From: Allobosea sp.
Lineage (GTDB): Bacteria > Pseudomonadota > Alphaproteobacteria > Rhizobiales > Beijerinckiaceae
Reading direction: 5' to 3'
DNA: 64,000 nucleotides
NCBI RefSeq assembly: GCF_017308015.1
Contig: NZ_JAFKFW010000002.1
Location: 248,001-312,000, forward strand
The notes below the pieces were generated by a model. The model did not search any database, was not told where the DNA came from, and saw only the letters and a list, made by a program, of their open reading frames with translations. Positions 36,530 through 43,514 of the stretch are shown piece after piece (within the stretch, counting starts at the first letter, position 1; each line of letters opens with the position of its first letter). The position numbers were made by a program, and so were the translations under genes.

Positions 36530-36541
36530 CTAGTATACTAG
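36530..36541. promoter_or_regulatory. perfect palindrome, candidate GntR/FCD operator
   Basis: CTAGTATACTAG is a perfect 12-bp palindrome centred on GTATAC, 17 bases before the regulator start and about 130 bases before the divergent importer start. FCD-type GntR regulators commonly bind GTxTAxAC-like palindromes. Binding would repress both directions. Assignment is by symmetry and position. Confidence 0.6.
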
Positions 36542-36558
36542 TCGTCGAGAGCTTGGCA

Positions 36559-37254
36559 ATGGCCCACCCTGCAACCCGTCACAGCACAGACCAGATCTAC
36601 AGCGTTCTGCGCAGCGATGTGATCAGCGGCGCCCTGAAACCGCGCGAAGCGATGTCGGAGGCTCGGATGGCGATGCGCTTCGGCGTCAGCCGCACGCCGG
36701 TACGCGAAGCGTTCAAACGACTGGTCGATGAGGGCTTCCTCGTGGCGGTTCCGCAGGTCGGCACCTTCGTCGCGCCGATCGACCTCGCCGCCGTCCATGA
36801 CAGCCAGTTCGTGCGTGAGACGCTGGAGTGCCGCACCGTGGTTCTGGCTGCGCAGCGCATCGGCGATACCGATTGCAGCCGGCTGGCGGCGCAGGTCGAG
36901 GAACAGGCGGAAGCCGTACGGCGCGGGGATCGGTCAGAGATTTTCCGTCTCGACGAGGTGTTCCACGCCGAAATCTCGCGTATCGCGGGCCACCGCGCCG
37001 TCTGGAGCATGATCGAAGGCGTAAAGGCCCAGATGGACAGGGTGCGCTGCCTTTCGCTGGAAACGCCGTCCTGGTCCGAAGTGATCCTGAACGAGCACAG
37101 GATCATCGCGTCCTGCGTCATGAAGCATGACGAAAGGGGCGCGGAGACTGCGATGCGCGCCCATCTGCGCACCGTCTTCGCGACGATCGACACCATCGCG
37201 AAGGACCATGCGGACGCCTTCGACGATTCCCGCCTCGCGTCCGAAACTGCCTGA
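36559..37254 (+). CDS. GntR-family regulator, FadR/FCD subfamily
   Basis: 231 residues from the ATG before AHPATRHSTDQIY; an earlier in-frame start adds Pro-rich unconserved residues. The winged HTH (about 8-70) ends with SRTPVREAFKRLVDEGFL. The FCD effector domain (about 80-210) keeps the metal-binding His positions in FHAEISRIAGH, LNEHRIIASC and MRAHLRTVF. It should sense a uronate-pathway acid (UxuR/ExuR-like role) and repress the importer and uxuA. It is 42 bases upstream of uxuA on the same strand, likely cotranscribed. Confidence 0.9.
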   Translation: MAHPATRHSTDQIYSVLRSDVISGALKPREAMSEARMAMRFGVSRTPVREAFKRLVDEGFLVAVPQVGTFVAPIDLAAVHDSQFVRETLECRTVVLAAQRIGDTDCSRLAAQVEEQAEAVRRGDRSEIFRLDEVFHAEISRIAGHRAVWSMIEGVKAQMDRVRCLSLETPSWSEVILNEHRIIASCVMKHDERGAETAMRAHLRTVFATIDTIAKDHADAFDDSRLASETA

Positions 37255-37296
37255 CGCCCGCATCCCCGACCGCGACATCTACAAGGATATCCCACC

Positions 37297-38493
37297 ATGG
37301 AACAATGCTGGCGCTGGTTCGGGCCGGATGACGTCGTGACTCTGGCGCAGGCCCGGCAGGCCGGCGCGACCGGCATCGTCAACGCGCTGCACCAGATCCC
37401 CTATGGCGTGGTCTGGAGCGTCGAGGAGATCGAGAAACGCCAGGCGATCGTCCGCGCCGACAAGAGCCTAGGCCTGGAATGGAAGGTGGTCGAGAGCCTG
37501 CCGATCCATGAGAGCGTCAAGATCGGCGAAGGCGATCTCGAACCGATCTTCGAGAATTACCGCCAGTCAATGCGCAACCTCGCCGCCTGTGGCCTCGAGG
37601 TGATCTGCTACAATTTCATGCCGGTGCTGGACTGGACCCGCACCGAGCTGGCCCACAAGCTCCCGGGCGGCGGCACGGCGCTGCGCTTCAACCTGCACGA
37701 ATATGTCGCGCTCGACCATTTCATGCTGAAGCGCAAGGGCGCCGACGAAGGCCATTCGGCGGAAGTCATGGACAAGGCCAGGGCGTGGTTCGAGACGTCC
37801 TCGCAGGCCGATCGCGACCGGCTGCTCTCCAGCGTCATGGCCGGCCTGCCCGGTGCCTTCGACCGCTACGACCTGCCCGGCCTCGCCCGCATTCTCGAGC
37901 GCTATGCCGGCATGACCCATGACAAGCTGCGCGCCAACCTGAAGCGCTTTCTCGAGGCGATCATCCCGACCGCCGAAGAGGTCGGCATCCGCATGTGCAT
38001 CCATCCGGACGACCCGCCGCGCTCGCTCTTCGGCCTGCCGCGCATCTGCTCGACCGAGGGCGACATCGCCTTCATCCTCGATTCGGTCGACTCGCCGTCA
38101 AACGGCCTGACCCTGTGTTCGGGCTCGCTCGGCGCGAACCCGAAAAACGACGTTCCGGGGATTGCGCGGCGCTTCGCCGACAAGATCTGGTTCGCGCATC
38201 TGCGCAACGTCGCCAAGGACCCCGACGGCTCGTTCATGGAAGCGGAGCATCTCGGCGGCGATACCGACATGGTCGCGCTGGTCGATGCGCTGATGGCCGA
38301 GGAGCAGCGCCGGAAGGCTGCCGGCCTTGCCGCCTGGCAGATCCCGATGCGGCCGGACCATGGCCACGAGCTGCTCGACGATGTGGGCAAGGGCAGCTTC
38401 CCGGGCTATCCGGCCGTCGGGCGCCTGCGCGGACTCGCGGAGCTCCGCGGCGTGATGACCGCGCTGGCGCAGGTCAAGGGCTACGCGGCCTGA
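37297..38493 (+). CDS. uxuA: mannonate dehydratase
   Basis: 398 residues, the normal size. Family motifs are WRWFGPDDVVTLAQARQAGA at the start, CIHPDDPPRSLFGLPRI (metal-binding His and Asp), CSGSLGA, FAHLRNV and RPDHGHELLDD near the end. It dehydrates D-mannonate to 2-keto-3-deoxy-D-gluconate in glucuronate catabolism. No uxuB or uxaC lies beside it in the window, so the other steps are elsewhere. It follows its probable regulator and ends at a clear terminator. Confidence 0.95.
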   Translation: MEQCWRWFGPDDVVTLAQARQAGATGIVNALHQIPYGVVWSVEEIEKRQAIVRADKSLGLEWKVVESLPIHESVKIGEGDLEPIFENYRQSMRNLAACGLEVICYNFMPVLDWTRTELAHKLPGGGTALRFNLHEYVALDHFMLKRKGADEGHSAEVMDKARAWFETSSQADRDRLLSSVMAGLPGAFDRYDLPGLARILERYAGMTHDKLRANLKRFLEAIIPTAEEVGIRMCIHPDDPPRSLFGLPRICSTEGDIAFILDSVDSPSNGLTLCSGSLGANPKNDVPGIARRFADKIWFAHLRNVAKDPDGSFMEAEHLGGDTDMVALVDALMAEEQRRKAAGLAAWQIPMRPDHGHELLDDVGKGSFPGYPAVGRLRGLAELRGVMTALAQVKGYAA

Positions 38494-38499
38494 AACGCG

Positions 38500-38523
38500 A
38501 AAGGCGGGCCAAAGCCCGCCTTT
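38500..38523. terminator. bidirectional intrinsic terminator
   Basis: A perfect 10-bp stem AAAGGCGGGC/GCCCGCCTTT with a CAAA loop, 7 bases after the uxuA stop and 25 bases before the convergent ureE stop. The stem ends in short T/A tracts on both strands, fitting a shared terminator. Confidence 0.8.
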
Positions 38524-38548
38524 GCAAACTATCGAAGCGCTCGCGGCC

Positions 38549-39226
38549 TCAGTGATCGTGAGAGTGGCCCTTGTGGCCATGCGCGGCGCCGTGTCCGTGA
38601 CCATGATCGTGATGACCGTGGCCGTGGTGGTCATGCCCGCAACCGCAGCCCTCGCCATGGGCATGCTGCTGCTTGTGATCATGCTCCTGCTTATCGCCAT
38701 GCGCATGATCGTGACCGTGGGGCGCATGGTCGTGCCCGTGGCTATGGTCATGGTGGTGATGGTCGTGCCCGCAACCGCAATCGTCGCCATGGGCGTGGTG
38801 GTGAACTTCCGCCTCCGGCTGGAACGGGCGCTCGACCACCGTCATCGAACAGCCCTGCCCGCGCACCAGTTCGCCAAGCGCTGCATCGTTCGGAACATAG
38901 AGGGCATCGGAGGTCATCTCGGCCGGGACGTGATGGCCGCCGAGATGCCAGGCGAGACGAACCAGCCGCAGCGGTTTCTCGGCGCGGATTTCCAGCAGGC
39001 TTTCCGGCGCAGCCTTGATCTGAACCAGCGTGCCGTCTTCGAGCTTCAGCGCGTCGCCGTCGTTCAGCACCGTCGCCTTATCGAGGGAGATCGCGAATTC
39101 CAGCCCGCCCGTCGCGCGTGCAGTCACGCCATTGATCGCGCGATCGCGATGGCCCAGCGGCAGCGTATCGACGACGCGCTCGGCCTTGACGGCGGCCTTG
39201 CGAAGGACGGAGGTGGCGCGAAGCAT
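38549..39226 (-). CDS. ureE: urease accessory protein UreE with His-rich tail
   Basis: 225 residues from the ATG before LRATSVLRKA, with GGGA 9 nt upstream. The N-terminal peptide-binding-like half and the C-terminal metal-binding half with WHLGGHHVPAEM are UreE-typical. From about residue 140 the protein becomes a His tail of about 85 residues containing roughly 35 His and two CGCGHDHH blocks. UreE delivers nickel to the urease preformation complex; the tail should store nickel. No other urease gene lies in the window. A GTG/ATG 15 bases upstream is an alternative start. Confidence 0.92.
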   Translation of the reverse strand: MLRATSVLRKAAVKAERVVDTLPLGHRDRAINGVTARATGGLEFAISLDKATVLNDGDALKLEDGTLVQIKAAPESLLEIRAEKPLRLVRLAWHLGGHHVPAEMTSDALYVPNDAALGELVRGQGCSMTVVERPFQPEAEVHHHAHGDDCGCGHDHHHHDHSHGHDHAPHGHDHAHGDKQEHDHKQQHAHGEGCGCGHDHHGHGHHDHGHGHGAAHGHKGHSHDH

Positions 39227-39337
39227 CGGCGGCGATCCCATGGCTTGAGGCCAAGGCGCCACGCGCCCGAGCCCGGATCGCAGCTTAGTAGCACAAACCG
39301 GCGGCCGTGCTACCAAGCCTGGATGTCACAGATGGCC

Positions 39338-40378
39338 TCAGCGCGGCAGCGCCTTGACCTCGGTGTCGAACTTCTTGAGCAGGCGTGAACGCTCGGCCGG
39401 CGAACCCCAGCGCGGGGTGTCGTAGTCGATCAGCTTCATCTCCGAGAATTTCGGCGCATCCGGCGAGAGCAGCGAATTCTTGTTCGACGGGATCGAGTTG
39501 ATCTTCAGCTTGGCATTGATGTTCTGGGCATCGGGCGAGAGCGTGAAATCGACGAATTTACGCGCGGCCTCAGGGTTCTTGCCGCCCTTGATGATCGAGA
39601 CCGAGCCGGTCTCGTAGCCAGTGCCCTCGCAAGGAGCGACCGTCTCGATCGGCGCGCCCTGAAGCTTCTGCGTCAGCATGTCGTGGATGAAGGCGATACC
39701 GACCGCAGTCTCGCCGAGCGCCGCGGCCTTGACCGGGGCGATACCGGACTTGGTGTACTGGCTGATGTTCTTGTGCAGGCTCTTGAGGAACTCGAAGCCC
39801 TTCTCCTCGCCGAGGCGCTGCACCGTGGTCGCCAGGAAGACATAGGCCGTGCCGGAGGAGCTGGGATCGGCGATCTGAACCTCGTCCCGGAGCTTGGGGT
39901 CGAGCAGGTCGGCCCAGCATTTCGGCGCAGCGATACCCTTCTTCTTCAGGACTTCGGTGTTGTAGCCGACGCCGAGCGCGCCGAGATAGATGCCGTTGGT
40001 GCGGAATTTCGACTGTTCGGCATGGCGCTGTGCCCAGTCATGCAGCTCCGGCAGCTTCGGCGACTTGTACTCGTCGAGCAGGCCTTCATCGGCCGCCTGG
40101 AGATGCGGCTCGCCCGGCCCGCCCCACCAGACGTCGCCGCGCGGATTGCTGGCCTCGGCCTTGACCTGGGCATAGACCTCGCCGGTGCTCTTGCGGACCA
40201 TCGAGACCTTGATACCGGTCGCCTTCTCGAACATCGCCGCGCCCTCGCGGCACTGCTCCTCGAGGATCGAGCAATAGACCGTGACCTGGCCCTGGGCGAA
40301 GGCCGGCTGCGCGGCTGCCGTGAGAGCCAAGCCTGCAAACAGCGCGCCGACAGGCGCAAAACGCGAAGCAACCATCAT
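39338..40378 (-). CDS. orphan iron(III)-type ABC substrate-binding protein
   Basis: 346 residues. The signal peptide ends near AFA-Q (residue 29). The mature part is FbpA/AfuA-like: VTVYCSILEEQCREGAAMFE, then the GDVWWGGPGEP hinge block and DPSSSGTAYVFL. These proteins bind Fe(III), or in relatives phosphonates or thiamine-like ligands. The Tyr pair typical of FbpA near the C-terminus is not obvious. No permease or ATPase is adjacent. The first two codons are both ATG; the second fits the GGAGG better. Its Shine-Dalgarno is inside a long hairpin. Confidence 0.86.
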   Translation of the reverse strand: MMVASRFAPVGALFAGLALTAAAQPAFAQGQVTVYCSILEEQCREGAAMFEKATGIKVSMVRKSTGEVYAQVKAEASNPRGDVWWGGPGEPHLQAADEGLLDEYKSPKLPELHDWAQRHAEQSKFRTNGIYLGALGVGYNTEVLKKKGIAAPKCWADLLDPKLRDEVQIADPSSSGTAYVFLATTVQRLGEEKGFEFLKSLHKNISQYTKSGIAPVKAAALGETAVGIAFIHDMLTQKLQGAPIETVAPCEGTGYETGSVSIIKGGKNPEAARKFVDFTLSPDAQNINAKLKINSIPSNKNSLLSPDAPKFSEMKLIDYDTPRWGSPAERSRLLKKFDTEVKALPR

Positions 40379-40380
40379 GA

Positions 40381-40426
40381 TCCTCCCGATCGGATTCGTT
40401 TGCCGACGAAAAGACCGACGGGAGGA
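40381..40426 (-). promoter_or_regulatory. Shine-Dalgarno-masking hairpin before the iron-type binding protein gene
   Basis: On the minus-strand transcript an upstream TCCTCCCGTCGG pairs with CCGATCGGGAGGA just before the ATG, giving 12 bp with one bulged T. The loop (21 nt) has an inner 5-bp stem (TTCGT/ACGAA). The whole Shine-Dalgarno (GGGAGGA) lies in the stem. Opening the hairpin would be needed for translation, so temperature, metabolite or protein control is possible. No T-run follows, which argues against a plain terminator for the upstream gene. Confidence 0.6.
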
Positions 40427-40448
40427 CGGGGAGTCAAGCGACGGACGG

Positions 40449-41336
40449 CTAGGCGCCGCCTTCCGGCTTGGCGGGCGCAGGAGCAGCGAGCACCTCGACC
40501 GGCTTCGCGCGCTTCTTTCTGGCCGCAGGCTTCTTGCGCCGCTTCGCTCGCGCTTTCGGCAACTGCGTTTCCTGCAGCATCTCGAGCTGGACCTGCTGGA
40601 TCTCGGCGAGGCGCTGCCATTGCCGCGTGACGAGGTGGTCCATCTTCTCGTGGAGATGCCGGATTTCGAGTTCGGCCTTGAGGTTGACCTGGTAATCGTT
40701 GAGCGAGCGCAGCCGATCCTTCGTTTCCTGTCGCTTCTGGCTCATCATGATGATCGGCGCCTGCACCGCTGCGATGCAGGACAGCACCAGATTCAACAGG
40801 ATGAAGGGATAGGGATCGAAGGCCCTCGTATCGCCCATCGCCGCATTGATCGCCATCCACACGACCAACACGATCGCGAAGCTGATCAGGAAAGCCCAGG
40901 AGCCGCCGAAGCTAGCGAGATTGTCGGAGAAGCGCTCCCCGAGCGTGCGACGCTCCTCGAAATCGTCCTCGGTGTTCTCGGCGATGGTTTCCTGCCGGGC
41001 GATGCTTTCGGCGACCTCGCGGTCGAGATCGGAGTATTCGCCATGCTCCTCGCGGAGGATCTCCTCGACATAGCGGGTGCGATAGCGCGCCAATTCCTTC
41101 AGGCTGATCAGCGCATGATCGGGCAGATTGGGGAAATCGACACGGATATGGTCGACCAGCGCCGGACGCAGCGTGCCGATCTCGATCAGGTTCCGGCGCG
41201 CCATATCCTGGCCGCTGATGGCGCAGATGCCACGCTTCTTGCCGGCCGTGACAGCGGCGTTCATCAGATCAGCCGGGGTCGCGAGAGCGGCCGGCGCCGT
41301 TTCCGCGACCCGATCGTCATCCTGTTCCTGTGTCAT
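40449..41336 (-). CDS. DUF1003 membrane protein
   Basis: 295 residues from the ATG before TQEQDDDRV. Two membrane segments (about 148-167 and 180-200) with PFILLNLVLSCIAAVQAPII and MMSQKRQETKDRLRS are the DUF1003 signature. The soluble N-terminal half and the coiled-coil region after the helices flank them. The C-terminus is very Lys/Arg/Pro/Ala-rich (about 265-295), as in DNA- or ribosome-associated tails; function unknown. An orphan binding-protein gene follows 70 bases downstream on the same strand. Confidence 0.88.
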   Translation of the reverse strand: MTQEQDDDRVAETAPAALATPADLMNAAVTAGKKRGICAISGQDMARRNLIEIGTLRPALVDHIRVDFPNLPDHALISLKELARYRTRYVEEILREEHGEYSDLDREVAESIARQETIAENTEDDFEERRTLGERFSDNLASFGGSWAFLISFAIVLVVWMAINAAMGDTRAFDPYPFILLNLVLSCIAAVQAPIIMMSQKRQETKDRLRSLNDYQVNLKAELEIRHLHEKMDHLVTRQWQRLAEIQQVQLEMLQETQLPKARAKRRKKPAARKKRAKPVEVLAAPAPAKPEGGA

Positions 41337-41513
41337 TCCCTGTCCGTCATCGCGTCTCGCACCTTCCACAGAGTGCACCTGATCCCGGAGCGGATACCAG
41401 CATCGGAAAAAGCCGCGCCGATGGCAGCCACCGAAACGAGTTCGCCCGGAGAGGTGGCCGCCTCTCCGGGCTCATGATCCTCGCAGGACAGCGAGGCCAT
41501 CTCAGGTGATCTT

Positions 41514-41840
41514 TCAGCCCTTCGGTCTCTCATCCTCGTCGGACGCCTCGGAATCCTCGTCATCCTCCTCGGATCCGTCGGCTTCCTCATCTTCGTCGTC
41601 GTCCCCGTCCTCTTCGTCGAGGTCGAGATATTCGTAGCCGAAGACGATCTCTCCCGTTTCCGGATCGAAGGCGCTGGCCGAGGAATCCTCGAAAGCCTCG
41701 ATCAGCAGTTCGGCATCCTCGGCGCCGCCGACATCGAAGCGGCGCACGGCGTCCTCGCCATCGGCCCGGAGGACGAGTTCGATCGACCACCCCTTGCCCG
41801 TGGTGTCATAGATGCATTTCAGACCCTGGATCGCCAGCAT
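41514..41840 (-). CDS. small protein with acidic tail
   Basis: 108 residues. The first 70 form a compact alpha/beta-looking domain with IELVLRADGEDAVRRF and FDPETGEIVFGYEYLDL. The C-terminal third is a run of Asp/Glu/Ser (about 76-106) ending in PKG. The tail would be disordered and highly negative, as seen in DNA-mimic or chaperone-like proteins. A common family is not recognised. It is single, between DUF1003 and a repeat-containing gap. Confidence 0.7.
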   Translation of the reverse strand: MLAIQGLKCIYDTTGKGWSIELVLRADGEDAVRRFDVGGAEDAELLIEAFEDSSASAFDPETGEIVFGYEYLDLDEEDGDDDEDEEADGSEEDDEDSEASDEDERPKG

Positions 41841-41944
41841 GATGCTCTCTCCTGAGCGCGGCAGCGCGCGCCGGGTCAGATGCCCGACGCGCGTGACGAC
41901 TGCGCGACGCTGGAGAGCCGGAACCCATGAACGCAGCTTTTGCC

Positions 41945-42035
41945 GTCATGCTCGGGCCTGACCCGAGCATCTCCTGCCGGAGGAGGCTCCAGCGTCCCAC
42001 TTTCAAGAGATTCTCGGGTCAGGCCCGAGAATGAC
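41945..42035. repeat. composite REP-like palindromic element
   Basis: Two 23-bp palindromes, one around TGCTCGGGCCTGACCCGAGC (41948-41970) and one around TTCTCGGGTCAGGCCCGAGA (42010-42032), are arranged in opposite orientation. The outer ends GTCAT and ATGAC (41945, 42035) are inverted too, so the whole 91-bp unit is an imperfect inverted repeat. A related single unit occurs at 50385-50413. Such elements are dispersed in many rhizobial genomes. It lies in the 219-base gap before the PfkB kinase gene. Confidence 0.85.
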
Positions 42036-42059
42036 GCGTGATCGGGACTGCGGAGGGAG

Positions 42060-42956
42060 CTAGCGGCCAGCCTGCGCGAGGAAGCGTTCGACCTCGTCGC
42101 GCTTCGGGGCACCGCTGCGGCCGCCGAAGCGGGTGCATTTGATCGCGGCCGCTGCCGAGGCGAAGCGGATCGCGGTCGGTTCATCCTGTCCTTCAGCGAG
42201 CGCGAGCGCAAAAGCACCATGCCAGACATCGCCCGCACCCAGCGTATCGACCGTCTCGACCACGAAAGCCGGGCTGTGCCGGACTTCGCCGCCCTCGACG
42301 AAGAGCACGCCCTCCTTGCCGAGCGTGACCGCAAGCCAGGTCGGGACGCCGGCCGCGACCCTGGCGAGGCCGATGCGGGGGTCCTCCTCGCCCGAGATTT
42401 CGCGCAGGGCCTGCTGGCTGAAGGCGACGTGGCTGGCCGTGCCGACGAGATCGGGATGCGGCGGCTTGCGATCACCGTCGAGCACGCCGGGCACACCGGC
42501 AGCGCGGGCGAGCTTCAGGGCGGCAAGCGCGCCCTCCCCCCAGCGCGTATCGGCCAGCACGGCATCTGCTCCCTCGGGAAGCTCGGCCGGCAGCCAGGCG
42601 ACGTCCTCCGGCATGGCCGGATCGGAATAGGAGATCACCATGCGCTCGCCTTCGGCGTCGACCAGGATGGCCGAGACGGGCGAGCGCAGCCCCGCGACGC
42701 GGCGCGCAAACCCGGCATCGACACCCTCCGATTCGAGATCGGCGACAATCTGGTCGCCGGTCAGATCATCGGCGAGGCGCGTCGCCAGCCAGCAGGCGCC
42801 GCCGAGGCGCGCGATCGCGACCGAGGCATTTCCGGCGCAGCCGCCACCGACGACGGCGAGCCCGCGCGAGCGGTATTTCTCGCCGCGCGTCGGCATGGTC
42901 TCGACACTGTAGACATAGTCCAGCGTCGCGATACCGAGGCAGAAAACGCCGGCCAA
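42060..42956 (-). CDS. PfkB-family carbohydrate kinase
   Basis: 298 residues with a TTG start; the N-terminal strand VFCLGIATLDYV begins at residue 4, so no later start is acceptable. The PfkB signatures are GGGCAGNASVAIARLGG (about 37-53) and DTLGAGDVWHGAFA with catalytic D243. ATP-dependent phosphorylation of a sugar (ribokinase or fructokinase-like) is expected; the sugar is not evident. It starts 4 bases after the gloA stop on the same strand, so the two are cotranscribed. Confidence 0.88.
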   Translation of the reverse strand: MAGVFCLGIATLDYVYSVETMPTRGEKYRSRGLAVVGGGCAGNASVAIARLGGACWLATRLADDLTGDQIVADLESEGVDAGFARRVAGLRSPVSAILVDAEGERMVISYSDPAMPEDVAWLPAELPEGADAVLADTRWGEGALAALKLARAAGVPGVLDGDRKPPHPDLVGTASHVAFSQQALREISGEEDPRIGLARVAAGVPTWLAVTLGKEGVLFVEGGEVRHSPAFVVETVDTLGAGDVWHGAFALALAEGQDEPTAIRFASAAAAIKCTRFGGRSGAPKRDEVERFLAQAGR

Positions 42957-42960
42957 GGCC

Positions 42961-43410
42961 TCACCAGTTCCCGGTGTTCTGCATGCTTGCCCATGGCTCG
43001 GCCTGCGGCTTCGGCTCGCCCTTCTGGAGCAGTTCGATCGAGATGTTGTCGGGCGAACGGATGAAGGCCATGTTGCCGTCGCGCGGCGGGCGATTGATGG
43101 TGATGCCGGCCTTCATCAACTTGTCGCAAGTCGCGTAGATATCGTCGACCTCATAAGCGAGATGACCGAAATTGCGGCCCCCGGTATAGGTCTCCGGGTC
43201 CCAGTTATAGGTCAGCTCCAGCGTCGGGCTTCCGCGCGAGGCACCGGCCTTCGCTCCCGCCAGATCATCGGAGGCGGCGAGGAAGACCAGCGTGAAACGG
43301 CCCTTCTCGTTCTCGATGCGGCGGGTTTCGACCAGCCCGAACTTGTTGACGTAGAAATCCAGCGCCTGATCCAGATCGGTCACGCGCACCATGGTGTGGA
43401 GATATCGCAT
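42961..43410 (-). CDS. gloA: lactoylglutathione lyase (glyoxalase I), VOC family
   Basis: 149 residues. The Ni/Zn ligands H5, E65, H83 and E126 are all present in the two beta-alpha-beta-beta-beta halves ([32 protein letters not shown]). The enzyme isomerises the glutathione hemithioacetal of methylglyoxal. The tail [12 protein letters not shown] matches GloA of rhizobia in style. It is upstream of a sugar kinase gene in the same transcript, consistent with methylglyoxal from sugar flux. Confidence 0.94.
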   Translation of the reverse strand: MRYLHTMVRVTDLDQALDFYVNKFGLVETRRIENEKGRFTLVFLAASDDLAGAKAGASRGSPTLELTYNWDPETYTGGRNFGHLAYEVDDIYATCDKLMKAGITINRPPRDGNMAFIRSPDNISIELLQKGEPKPQAEPWASMQNTGNW

Positions 43411-43514
43411 CGTGTTTCCTCGTTGAGGGGCGGCAGGGTTGATCCGTTTCCTAAATCAGGCAAGAGCATCGGCACTCCAGACCAAATCGCCAAGCCATCT
43501 GAACAGGACGCGCC

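Noticed and set aside
41876-42496. Minus-strand frame encoding a Ser/Arg-rich peptide through the REP-like region
   Set aside because: Its frame mostly translates the palindromic repeat and the antisense side of the PfkB gene; such frames are commonly mis-annotated as short proteins.
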